From Limnomonas spitsbergensis (taxonomy: Eukaryota; Chlorophyta; Chlorophyceae; Chlamydomonadales): a stretch of 64,000 nt of DNA. The DNA lies in assembly GCA_037349105.1 (NCBI GenBank), contig JAYJMM010000017.1, positions 1,550,001 to 1,614,000 on the forward strand. Direction: 5' to 3'. This document shows positions 37,401 to 48,400 of this stretch, piece after piece (the stretch's first letter is position 1; each line of letters begins with the position of its first letter). Below the pieces are notes generated by a model. The model was not told the DNA's origin. It made no database searches and saw only the letters and a program-made list of their open reading frames with translations. Both the position numbers and the translations under genes were made by a program.

Positions 37401-40400
37401 TTGAATGACGGCATCATCCGGAGAGCAATCAAGGCATTTCCCACATGACAGTGCGCATTGGAAATGGGAGGGAGAGGTCAGGGGGTCGGAGTCCAGGGAA
37501 GGGGTGGGAGGGAGAGGTCAGGGGGTCGGAGTCCAGGGAAGGGGTGGGAGGGAGAGGTCAGGGGGTCGGAGTCCAGGGAAGGGGTGGGAGGGAGAGGTCA
37601 GGGGGGCGGAGTCCAGGGAAGGGGTGGGAGGGAGAGGTCAGGGGGTCGGAGTCCAGGGAAGGGGTGGGAGGGAGAGGTCAGGGGGTCGGAGTCCAGGGAA
37701 GGGGTGGGAGGGAGAGGTCAGGGGGTCGGAGTCCAGGGAAGGGGTGGGAGGGAGAGGTCAGGGGGGCGGAGTCCAGGGAAGGGGTGGGAGGTAGAGGTCA
37801 GGGGGGCCGAGTCCAGGGCAGGGGTGGGAGGGAGAGGTCAGGGGGGCGGAGTCCAGGGAAGGGGTGGGAGGGGATAGTTGGGCGAGGGGGGAGGGTTGCG
37901 GGCATCTGTTGTAAAGACCAGAAGACTCGATCGCTCCATGAGGGTTGCGCTCAGGACACTACCCACCTGGCGTTGCAGATTGGAAAGGCGGTGTGTGTGG
38001 GGGGGGTGAGATGGCAGAGGGTAAGGGGGTAGGGGGTAAAGGGTAGGGGGAAAGGGGGAGGGGGTAAATGGCAGGGGGGAGGGCATCTTTCATACAGGCT
38101 TCAAGACTCGACTGCCTTGTCAGGATTCCACCCGGGACACTGCCCACCTTAGGGAAAGAGGGTTAGGCTGAGGAGGCCTAGCATTTTGTGAGAGCTTGAG
38201 GGATTCCTGTACATGACAGACAAGCTAACAGGGCTGGAGATGCAACACTGAGGCGGATCAGAACCTAAAGCATGCGGATCAGGACCAAAAACATGGACTG
38301 GTGAACCCCAACCTTGAGACCAAATGGGCGCAAAGCAACCCAGCTGTGATTGCTCAAGGTTGATATAAAGGAAGGTGATCTGAAGGAGGACCTGTAGCGT
38401 GGATCCTGACCTTCAAGACTAGAAGGGAGCACAGCAGCGAAGCAGAAATCGCTGAACGTTTATACGGACAAGGACCTGTAGCGTGATCCCTGACCTTTAA
38501 GACCAAGGATGCTGAGGAAAGCTCAGCAGCCATTGCTGTCGAAGGTGTCCGGGGATGCGTGATGGGGAGGTGTGAAGGGAGGAGGAGGTTTAGGGGGGGG
38601 GTGCTGAGGAAAGCTCAGCAGCAATTGCTAATAAGAGCCTGCCATGGTCAGGACCCTAAGCATCCACTCTCGGCTTTTGACCTACTGTTTTCTGCCATTC
38701 ATCTTTGCACCGCCTGGCTTTTTCCATTAAGGTCACTGGTTGGGTGCGTAGCTTTCGCTGTCACGACAAGCGATGCACCACATGTGCACAAATAGAACAT
38801 CATGCTGGCCGTCATGCAGCAAGCAAATATTATTTTATTGACCAGAATCCAAGCATACCGTACGGCCCCGGCCGTACGGTCAAGCATACCGTACGGCCCC
38901 GGCCGTACGGTCAAGCATACCGTACGGCCCCGGCCGTACGGTCAAGCATACCGTACGGCCCCGGCCGTACGGTCAAGCATACCGTACGGCCCCGGCCGTA
39001 CGGTATCCGTATTATATAATCCAGCACCTCTGTGCCACCGTCACACACAGCTCACCATGCTGGCGGCCATGAAGCACGCGAAGATCATTCCGTGTGGGAT
39101 GGTCTCTCCCTTGGGGCTGAGAGCCGGCGTCCACAGGAAAACAAAGGAGTACATGGAGGCCTCAAAGAGGGACTGCATGGCCCCCAGCAGCGCAATCTTG
39201 GTGTCTGCATGGGGCGCATGGGGAACATGACGTGCATGGGACGTCTCAAAGAGGGACTACATGGCCCCCAACAGCGCAATCTTGGTGTCTGCATGGGGCG
39301 CGTGGGGTATCTGAGGTGCATGGGACGTCTCATAGAGGGACTGCATGGCCCCCAGCAGCGCAATCTTGGTGTCTGTATGGGAGGAGGACAGGTCGGAAAC
39401 GCACAAAGAAGTACATGGATATGCACAACGCATGGCTGCAGGAATATAAACTCCTAGCAAGGAGGAGGACAGAGGTGGATATGCACAACGCGACGCTGCA
39501 AAATTTTAAATTCCTGACTAGCAAGGAGGAGGATGCCGCAGGAACTGCCGAAGGCCTTGAGCAACGAGTATGGCTTTGTTTAACCAGAAAGTGGCAAGAG
39601 TCAGTCCACCCTCGCTCCGTAACCCTTGCATGTACTGCCGCCGTACCTCCAATGATTGCCACCGCTGCCAGCTTGAACTGCTGCCCAATGGAGGTCTGAT
39701 TCTTAGCGTCACCATAATTCTCCCCTGCGTGCAATACCAGGCGCAAATAGGCCGAGGTGCGTGATGCGGTTGCCACGCGTCGCGCATCAGAGGAAGTAAA
39801 TATAGCTTGACATGCATGACAGAGTTGGCGCATATTCCGCAACAAAGAAAACGAGGAGTAGCAGACTCCTCCCCCCTACACGACTCAAGAAAGCAAGGCA
39901 AGCAGACTCCTCCCCTCTCCACCCAATGCAGGGCTTACCCCAAGAGGCCAGGATCACAGCCCCTCCAATGAGCAGAACCGTTGCCGAGGCGTCAAATGGC
40001 GCAACGGGCCCAAACTTCATGTTGTCTACCAAGAAATTGGCGACCAGGCCAGCCAGGATGGCCACCAAGCCGTTACCGACAAACACCGCCTGAAAAGACA
40101 CTTCAAACAAGGGCAAATGTTTTACACAAGACCCAGCCATCCAGGATGGCCACCATGCCTTTTCCGACAAACACCGCCTGGTGGAGGGGGCAGGGGCACG
40201 TGCATGAGTGTGGTGCATGGAGGGCATGGGTGTGCCATCCATGCATGCTTGGTGCATTGAGTGCATGACGCAAACAGATGGCGACCAGGCCGGCCATGTG
40301 GGCCACCCAGCCATCATCCAAAACCAATACCTGGGAAGGCCGGTTTCAAACAACGTCAAAGTTTGCATTCAAGAGCAGGTTCTAGGACATACCCCGGTAT

Positions 40401-42106
40401 CCTTAAATGTCTTCTTCTCATGCGTCATCATTCTGCACGCCGGAGGTCCCAGAGGCGCACAGATCCCGCCCTGGTAACTGTGTTCCATTCAGTGTGCACC
40501 AGACCATCTTTGGGGTCTGCTGGATCCGGCGACCCCTGGTCTAATTGGGACCAAACTTTGACCAGCCTATGACCGGGGGCTCAAGTAACAGGGATTTCTG
40601 CTTCAAGCCCTGCCTGACTACGGCTGGATTGTAGCTGAAGTGTAGCTGAAGCTGGCTAAGGAAAACGGTGCCCTCCATCCTCCTGATTCAGGAACCAGAC
40701 TTCTGTTTACACAGCCAAGACCTTTTGAGCCAGGCGCATAGGCAGATGCATCAACGCTGCTACAACAAGTGCACCTGACACTGACGGTCTACTGCTGCTG
40801 CTGCTGCTGCTGCTTCTACTGCTTCAGTACGGACCTTTGAGAAAGTGTCTCCAAGCCATCTCTCCTCCAGGCCCTTGGAGAAGTGCTCCGACACTATCCA
40901 CGACTCAAAGGCAGAGAAAAGCAGCGAGGTTGCGATTCCACCCAGCAGCCTCCCGACCATCAGCACTCCAAAGTCAGAGCTGTGTTTGGTGAGACAGCTG
41001 AGGACATACAAGACGACGTACAAAAGGGACGCTCTCCTTCGACCACTGCAGCAGCATAGAGGAACAGTCTTTGGGTGCTGCAATGTAGCTACTGCAACAG
41101 TTCAGAAGAGCAGTCTTTGGCTGCTGCAGTAGAGCTACGGCAACTCCCAGCAGACAGCACTGTGCTCCATAGAGTAACATGAATAAACCTGGCCCACGCT
41201 GGTATTGCATGGACCTTTATTCCAGCGCATGCAAAGCTTCACTTGCAGCTCTGCGCATGCAGTCAAGCTCATGCACCCCCCTGCTGAGGAGGACGGTGTT
41301 CCTTGAGGACTCGTGAATGAACCTCTTTCACAGACTCTCCCAACCCTCCAAATCTCTCTCCCCAATCTCCCAAGCCTGGGCATAGCACATAGTTATTCAT
41401 GAATGTGTCCAAGTCTATGCAGAGGCCAACCTGCTTCAGCTTGCAAGTACGGTAATGCATGCACTACCTGGTCAAGAATATGTCGCATGAACGCATTGCC
41501 AGATCCTCCCAGATTGTATATAAGCCTCGTTGAGTACCATTCCAGATGCAGAAGGCCTCCAGAAGATCAAGCATGGAGCATGACAGATGCGTAGGGCCCC
41601 CAGCAGATCTAGCATGGAGCATGCCAGATCCAAAGGGCCTCTAGAAGATCTATCGTGCAGCATGACAGGCATGGTATGGTGGTGATGCATCGCCTCACTA
41701 TTTGTCTGCTAACGATCCAACGATTGTCCCGAAGATCATGGACGATCCGAACCCCGCGATGAAGAGACGACCGATGTCTTTAACGTCGTATCCGTAGAAT
41801 TGGTACAGCGCATACACGTATGGGCCCTGTAGCCAGTCACCAGCTGCAAAGCTCAATCGGGTAGTTGGGGGTGAGGGTCAGTTACCGAATAGACTTGTCG
41901 GGCCAGAAGCCCACTGTGAGGGACTCGAGCGATGCCGCACCCATCATTAAAGCGTAGACGAACACATAGTTGTTCCGCAATTTAAAAAACGCCAGCACGT
42001 TTGGCCCGGATGCGGGAACGATGCTGCCCTCATTGTTTTGGGTTAACAACAGACCGCCGATGAACACAGCCAACACAGAGAACAGTACGTAGTACAAGGA
42101 CTCCAT
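34453..42106 (-). CDS. MOT2: MFSD5/MOT2-type molybdate-anion transporter
   Basis: Multi-pass MFS transporter of the MFSD5 family; in Chlamydomonas the member MoT2 imports molybdate. Ten exons: 41941-42106, 41699-41843, 40835-41045, 39939-40089, 39647-39724, 39056-39204, 36882-37005, 36267-36340 (or 36346), 34963-35094 and 34453-34629. They total 1407 nt with matching phases at all joins, 468 residues, the usual family length. Family marks: N-terminal hydrophobic helix, DWLQGPYVYALYQFYGY, the MFS loop LADKYGRRR, GRLLGGIATSLLFSAFESW, the GPVAPF and SWGENY region, SLFEASMYSFVFLWTPAL, VGIFWPSMMTMRAHYVPE and FRIPLNL. The start ATG is followed directly by the first helix. Introns hold exon-edge duplicates, a 40-bp minisatellite, a palindrome array, one family B and one family A copy. 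Substrate is inferred from the family. Confidence 0.93.
34655..34712 (-). repeat. Family A core in MFSD5 last intron
   Basis: CCCGCTGGGCCCTGCTAAAA, GCTCGGCCGCGTGGGGC, reverse orientation. Confidence 0.6.
35050..35430 (-). repeat. Repeated 5' edge of MFSD5 exon 9
   Basis: GGAGGGCCAGAAGATACCCA, CCATGACCTGAGAGGGTAGG is found at the true exon edge (about 35065-35110) and again near 35165, 35265 and 35395. Each copy carries the acceptor context plus the GIFWPS coding edge. Confidence 0.8.
36985..38150 (-). repeat. Repeated 5' edge of MFSD5 exon 7
   Basis: The exon start (ATGGCACTCAGGACGCTGCC, CACCTGG) recurs in degenerate form near 37090, 37195, 37300, 37415, 37940 and 38120. Copies are separated by GAGGAGAGGAAGCAGGGGAG-type spacers. 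Confidence 0.75.
37458..37872. repeat. 40-bp G-rich minisatellite, about 10 copies
   Basis: Unit GGGAGGGAGAGGTCAGGGGG, TCGGAGTCCAGGGAAGGGGT, with very few substitutions. Located in MFSD5 intron 6. Because 40 is not a multiple of three, all three plus frames stay open; they are not genes. Confidence 0.95.
38856..39004. repeat. Array of five 31-bp palindromic units
   Basis: Each unit is CAAGCAT plus a 24-nt near-perfect palindrome: ACCGTACGGCC, CC, GGCCGTACGGT. The five units are essentially identical. In MFSD5 intron 6, ending about 50 bp from the donor of exon 6. Confidence 0.95.
39150..39390 (-). repeat. Triplicated 5' edge of MFSD5 exon 6
   Basis: CTCAAAGAGGGACTGCATGG, CCCCCAGCAGCGCAATCTTG, GTGTCTGCATGG occurs at 39155-39212 (true exon), about 39244-39297 and about 39327-39378. 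The acceptor ATGCAG is conserved in the middle copy. Confidence 0.9.
39939..40330 (-). repeat. Triplicated 5' part of MFSD5 exon 4
   Basis: True exon start at 40089 (AVFVGNGLVAILAGLVAN). A second copy at about 40135-40182 reads AVFVGKGMVAILDGWV with its own CCAG acceptor. A third, weaker copy at about 40275-40330 reads DDGWVAHMAGLVAI. Confidence 0.8.
40490..40640 (+). repeat. Dispersed repeat family B, copy 8
   Basis: Begins GTGTGCACCAGACCATCTTT, then ATTGGGACCAAACTTTGACC. Ends with GGATTGTAGCTGAAGTGTAG, the tail typical of the family. In an MFSD5 intron, antisense to the gene. Confidence 0.75.
40794..40817. repeat. CTG trinucleotide run
   Basis: Eight CTG units just inside MFSD5 intron 3, next to the donor of exon 3. 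Confidence 0.8.
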
Positions 42107-42477
42107 TATTTCATGAATGAATGGAAAATGACAGAGACTTTGATGCCTGCTCTGGAATATAGTAGTACGGCAGCAGATCTGAAGCGGACCAAACCGCAGG
42201 TAGCCTAGTCCGGCAGTCAGAACAGCAGTATGAGCCTGAGTCCCATCTACTGTATTATAATTGAGGCATAGTTGAGAAATGCCATTCCACAGGGCCAAAG
42301 TAGCATACTAGTTCGACACGAAGGATGGTCACAACTCACAACTCAAGTAATTAACCACAAACGTCAGGAAGCTCAAGGGGGTATTTCCGTATTTGACCAC
42401 TTTGATTATGTCGATAAAGCTACTATCCTAGAGGATGGTCACAATTAAACCACAGGCATCCTGCCTGAAGCTCTAGG

Positions 42478-45400
42478 TCAAATTGACCTCTGGTCTGTCG
42501 ATAAAGCTCCTGTTCTTGCTAGGGCTTCAGGTCCTGGGTTGGAGTTTCCGAATTTGTCAAGAAAGCTATCTTCATCCATCACAACTCCATACGGATGCCC
42601 CTCTTTATCATTGGGGGCATCGGGGCTGGCCATGCTCCAGAACCTGCAATCAAGAGCATACAGGCAAGTTGGCAACAGTCAGCAGTCCTTAATCTGCATC
42701 ACTGACTGCAAGAATGCCATGCACAAGCCGGCGGCATGATAGCAGTCAAATCAGTGTTTCTTGCAAAACCCTGCTTTGACAGCTGTGCTTCAGTCTTCAA
42801 AGCAACATTCCAGTAACCTGTATGTGCTGTCGCAATTACAGTAGGACGAATAATCCCGACTTCTGTGGGACGACATTCAAATGCGCCCCTGTCAAGAAGA
42901 TCAGACCCTGATGTCAACCTGTGGATGTTGTTCAAGCCGCCGTCTGTCGAGGCTATGCAAGGGTAGGCCGGAGGAGGGGCCATCCAAGCCCCGTCTGCAC
43001 CCAGCATGTGGCTCCTGTCTGAGGCAAAGCTGGTGAGGAACCTCGAGCCAGGAATCACGCGGAAGTATCTGGACGCAGGAGTAGGCAGCAGGCAAGGTGA
43101 GCCAGTAGGCAAGTGAAGTAGGGAGTAGCCAGCTAGCAGGAGTAGGCAGCAGGCAAGGTGAGCCAGTAGGCAAGTGAAGTAGGGAGTAGCCAGCAGGCAA
43201 GGTGAGCCAGTAGGCAAGTGAAGTAGGGAGTAGCCAGCTAGCAGGAGTAGGCAGCAGGCAAGGTGAGCCAGTAGGCAAGTGAAGTAGGGAGTAGCCAGCA
43301 GGCAAGGTGAGCCAGTAGGCAAGTGAAGTGGGGAGTAGGCAGCAGGCAAGGTGAGCCAGTAGGCAAGTGAAGTAGGGAGTAGCCAGCAGGCAAGTGAAGT
43401 AGGGAGTAGGCAGTAGGCAAGTGAAGTAGGGAGTAGCCAGCAGGCAAGTGAAGTAGGGAGTAGGCAGCAGGCAAGGTGAGCCAGTAGGCAAGTGAAGTAG
43501 GGAGTAGCCAGCTAGCAGGAGTAGGCAGCAGGCAAGGTGAGCCAGTAGGCAAGTGAAGTAGGGAGTAGCCAGCAGGCAAGGTGAGCCAGTAGGCAAGTGA
43601 AGTAGGGAGTAGGCAGCAGGCAAGGTGAGCCAGTAGGCAAGTGAAGTAGGGAGTAGTCAGCAGGCAAGTGAAGTAGGGAGTAGGCAGCAGGCAAGGTGAG
43701 CCAGTAGGCAAGTGAAGTAGGGAGTAGGCAGCAGACAAGGTGAGCCAGTAGGCAAGTGAAGTAGGGAGTAGCCAGCTATCAGGAGTAGGCAGCAGGCAAG
43801 GTGAGCCAGTAGGCAAGTGAAGTAGGGAGTAGCCAGCTATCAGGAGTAGGCAGCAGGCAAGGTGAGCCAGTAGGCAAGTGAAGTAGGGAGTAGCCAGCTA
43901 GCAGGAGGAGACAGCAGGCAAGTGAAGCAGGGAGTAGCCAGCTAGCAGGAGTAGGCAGCAGGCAAGTGAAGTAGGGAATAGACAGCTAGCAGGAGGAGAC
44001 AGCAGGCAAGTGAAGCAGGGAGTAGCCAGTACGCAAGTGAAGTAGAGAGTAGCCAGCTATCAGGAGGAGCCAGCAGGCAAGGTGAGCCAGCAGAAGGAGC
44101 CAGTAGGCAAGTGAAGTAGGGAGTAGCCAGCTATCAGGAGTAGCAAGCAGGCAAGGTGAGCCAGCAGGAGGAGCCAGTAGGCAAGTGAAGTAGGGAGTAG
44201 CCAGCTATCAGGCGTAGCAAGCAGGCAAGGTGAGCCAGCAGGAGGGGCCAGTAGGCAAGTGAAGTAGGGAGTAGCCAGCTATCAGGAATAGCCAGCAGGC
44301 AAGGAGAGCCAGCAGGAGTAGCCAGTAGACAAGTGAAGTAGGGAGTAGCCAGCTAGCAGGAGTAGCCAGCAGGCAAGGACAGCCAGCAGGAGTAGCCAGC
44401 AGGCAAGGTGAGCCATCAGGAGGAGCCAGCAGGCAAGGTGAGCCATCAGGAGGAGCCAGCAGGCAAGGTGAGCCATCAGGAGGAGCCAGCAGGCAAGTGA
44501 AGTGGGGAGTTGTTAAACCGTGCAAAACGAATCACGTGAAAATAGTTCATAAACTGCGCGGAAGCGTCTGGACGCTGGAGGAGCCAGCAGGCAATCAAAG
44601 TAGGTGGGGAGATGGAGGAGAACAAGCAATGAACCAGTTTACGGTAAATATTATACTGTGTACCATATAACGAATCACGTCAAAATAATGTATTAACCGC
44701 ACGGAAACATCTGGAACGCAGAAGCAGCCAGCAGGCGAGGGATGGGGATTATATATCAATACATGCATGGGATTTATCGGGTTTGTTGAAGCCACGTAGG
44801 CAGGTGCTTGAAGGATTCTCTGCTGCCTACCAAAATATTCAAAATTTTCAGGTTCCACAAGCAAAGATATTCTTCCAGACGGTTCAAACGAGCCAACACT
44901 AAAGCTAGGCGGCATTGTATCGCCAGTTAAAGGCAGGACACACATCATTGACTACAAAGGCAGACAACCCTCAAAGGCAGGAGACACATTGACCCTCATA
45001 TATAAGAACCTCAAACGCAGGCAATACCGGTTCATACATTCCACACACACACACTTCAACACACATACGCTTCCACACACATACGCTTCCACACACATAC
45101 ACTTCTACGCACAAATACGCTTCCACGCACATACCTTGTATAGCACGGGGCCAGTTGTAAATGATGCTTGAGAGCCTGGTGGGTCCATGGAGGGCAGATC
45201 TGTTACTGTGCTGACGGCGGCTACTTTGACCGGGCATGCCAAAGACAAGCAGGCTGGCCACACCAATGGAAAGGACCACCTGCCGACCATGAGAGGCACC
45301 CAGTCCACCCCTGGACACTTGTGCACCAACCCATCAGGCTTCAGGCCGCCAGGTCAGACAGGGAAAGCTGCCGGTCTCGAAAGCTACCGTGAATATTGTT

Positions 45401-48400
45401 TAAGGTTTAGGGTTTAGGGTCGAAACTCGAAAGCCACCGTTTACATTGTTTTGAGGTTTTGATTTTTAGTTTAGGGTCTAGGGTCGAATGCCACCGTTAA
45501 TATTTGTGTAGGGTTTAGGTTTAAGGTTTAGGGTCGAAAGTCACCGTGCATATTGTTTTGGGTTAAGGGTTGAGGGTTTAGGGTCGAACGCCACCGTCAA
45601 TATTGTTTTGGGTTTAGGTTTTAGGGTGAAGGGTTTAGGGTCAAAAGCCACCGTGAATATTTGTTTAGGGTTGATGGTAAAGGGTTTAGGGTCGAAAGTC
45701 ACCGTGAATATTGTTTTGGGTTCAGGTTTTAGGGTGAAGGGTTAAGGGTCGAAAGCCACCGTGAATATTGTTCTTAGTTTAGGTTTTAGGGTGAAGGGTT
45801 TAGGGTCGAAAGCCACCATACATATGACCTAGGCTTCAACCCAAGTCTGAATCAAGCCGGCCGTACAACATAACCTGCACAAAAATGGGCTATTTGATTG
45901 TCGAGATTCGTTGTGAGGATACCTGCTAGGCTTGACTAAATGTGTGGGCCTTTCAAAACCATGAATGCTTTGCATGCGCTACCTTGCACCCTATATGCCC
46001 CTGTGCCTCCCAGTTTCATGCGTGCCTAATCCACAAATTCCTTGAAGGCAGGCATTTCAAAACCATGTACGGTATCAGTGTATGCTTTGCCCGCATGCCC
46101 CATGCAACCAGCCCCTGTTCCATGCTCGCCTGGTCCATGTACTCTTCAAACGTGCATGGGAACGGTAGCGATGTATCCAGGTCCCAGACAAGTGCCCTGC
46201 CTTTATCTCCAGCTGCCGGCCCTACACGTGACAGGAGCACCATGGCTCAGCTTCAAGTTGAGCCCCAAAGGAGGCACTCAAGTATGAGGACGTCCATCAA
46301 ACAATGTGCAGCCCTACTGATACCCAGAGCTGTCTCAGCTTCAATGCATGTTCATGTTTACAATACCAGCTTGCACAAGGGAGGCACAGCAAAAGGCTAG
46401 TCATCGAAACATAAATCCATAATGGCGACTTTGGGCACAGCAGTGGGAAGCATACCCTGTCCCTCCCCCCCAGGTTCTAGTGACGGATACTGCAGCCCCT
46501 CTTTGCCTCCCCACTGCTTGCTTGGAGCCCCGAATTCCCTGGCACTGCAAACTCCGTCCACATACCTGTGCCTATAACTTGGCCCAATGCCCACCTGACT
46601 GCCCGCCCTACTGATTGAGGATGACAGGGTCGTCCCACACCACCAGCCCCCCCTGCTAGAACGCAACCCGAATCCCCCTGCATCACAAACTCTGTCCAAA
46701 GCCGTGCCCCAAGCTTGGCCCGAGGTCCACAAAATGCCCACCCGACTGCCCGCCCTTGGCTGAGAACTTGACCCAATGCCCACCCGGCTGCCTGCTCTGC
46801 TGAATCAGGATGACATGGTAGTCCCACACCGCCAGCCCCTCCCGTTGGGGGTCCCTTGGCTGAGGACTTGGTCTAATGCCCACCCAACTGCCCGCCCTTG
46901 GCTGAGAACCTGACCCAATACCCACCCGGCTGCCTGCTCTGCTGAATCAGGATGACATGGTAGTCCCACACCGCCAGCCCCTCCCGATAGGGATCGCCCG
47001 CAGCCTGACACCACAAGGGGACCTATAGCAAGGAGAGGGCAAACAGGGAAAGAGCTCAGCAGGGTTGGATCGCTTAGACAGGGGTGGTAATGCTGTGTTG
47101 ATGGGGTCATATCTGGACCCTCGTGTTCATATCACATTGCAGCATTGCACCCAATTAAACACTGCTAACAATGCACGGAAGTAAACCTCGTGAGCACCTG
47201 CAGCCTGTCACCACTAGGGGACCTGAAGGCAGCAGTGGTTGTCATGCTGTGTAAATGATGCAATATATGGACCCTCACACCCATCAATGTGTACTGAAGT
47301 GCATAACAACAATGCACCTAAGTAAACACTGCCGTAGAGCATGCAACCTCGCACAACAAGGAGACATGAAGGTAGGCAGGTCAGGAGAGCAGCAGAGCTG
47401 CCTTTCACCACAAGGGGAGATGAAGGCAGGAAACAGATCAGCAGCATTATCCCAGGCCTGAGGCTGGCTCAGAAGTGAGACCTTCTGTAAGCCGCGTTGC
47501 GCCATGTTGCGCCACATTGCACCCTTACCCCGGACTGAAGCTGGATCCACATTGAGACTTCCATGTGCCACGTTGCACCTTATTGCACCCTTACCCAGGA
47601 CTGAATCTGGCTCAAACGTGAGATCTTCTGTGGGCCGCATGGCACCCTTACCCAGGTCCAAGGACTGAAGCTGGCTCAAAAGTGAGATCTTCTTTGGGCC
47701 ACATTGTGTCATATTGCGTACTTACCCATAACTGAACCACTAGGCAATACCTCTCCCTCAAGCCTGAAATTGACATGCCAGCTCCCACACTTCACCTTTT
47801 TCTCAGAGTTGGAGATGAAGACCACCCACAAATCTTCAAGCTGGATGCAGGGGCAGCCCTCAGCCTGGATGCAGGGGATGTAGGGGCAGGCTAGATGCTG
47901 GGGCAGCCCTCAGTCTGCAGAAGGCCATCTCAAAGCAATAAATTCAGATATGCATGTCACTGCCATGTCCGGTAAATTTTCAAGCTACAAGGGTTGCCTG
48001 CAAGCTTCACCCAATATGAGTTAGATCTGGATATATATAGATCTGAGATCTGGATCTGTGCACAAGGCCTCGTGTCACCAGGGATAAAAATGGCCGTCGG
48101 CGTTCAGACATTTAAAGCTTTGTGTGGTCTAGCGAGACCACACTTGCAGCCAGGCATAAGGTAAGCTCGTAATAGGGCCCGCGTAAAGCTGGTCCTTCAT
48201 GCATACCCCATTCTGCATGAATTCCGATTTGAGATCTGTGCTCTCCTGACTTCTTAAGAAAACATCCAGGCAGGCAGATGATCAGCAAGTGATAAGGCAT
48301 GCATGCAGCTAGATATGCTGATCGGAATCCTGGTGATGGATGAGGACCAGGTGACGGATGGGGAAAGCTCAATCTGAGTGACTAGATGCAGCGTCTTTTG

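Noticed and set aside
37405..38032. Three overlapping plus-strand frames of 129-195 codons rich in Gly/Arg
   Set aside because: They arise because the 40-bp minisatellite unit has no stop in any plus frame; the region is an intron of the MFSD5 gene on the other strand.
39787..40368. 193-codon minus-strand ORF
   Set aside because: It contains true MFSD5 exon 4 but reads through its introns on both sides; only 39939-40089 is supported.
42699..44525. Several minus-strand frames of 100-240 codons with LLAYSPLHLPTGSPC-like repeats
   Set aside because: By-products of the NTAQ1 intron minisatellite; the only real coding part is 42919-43068 in a fixed frame.
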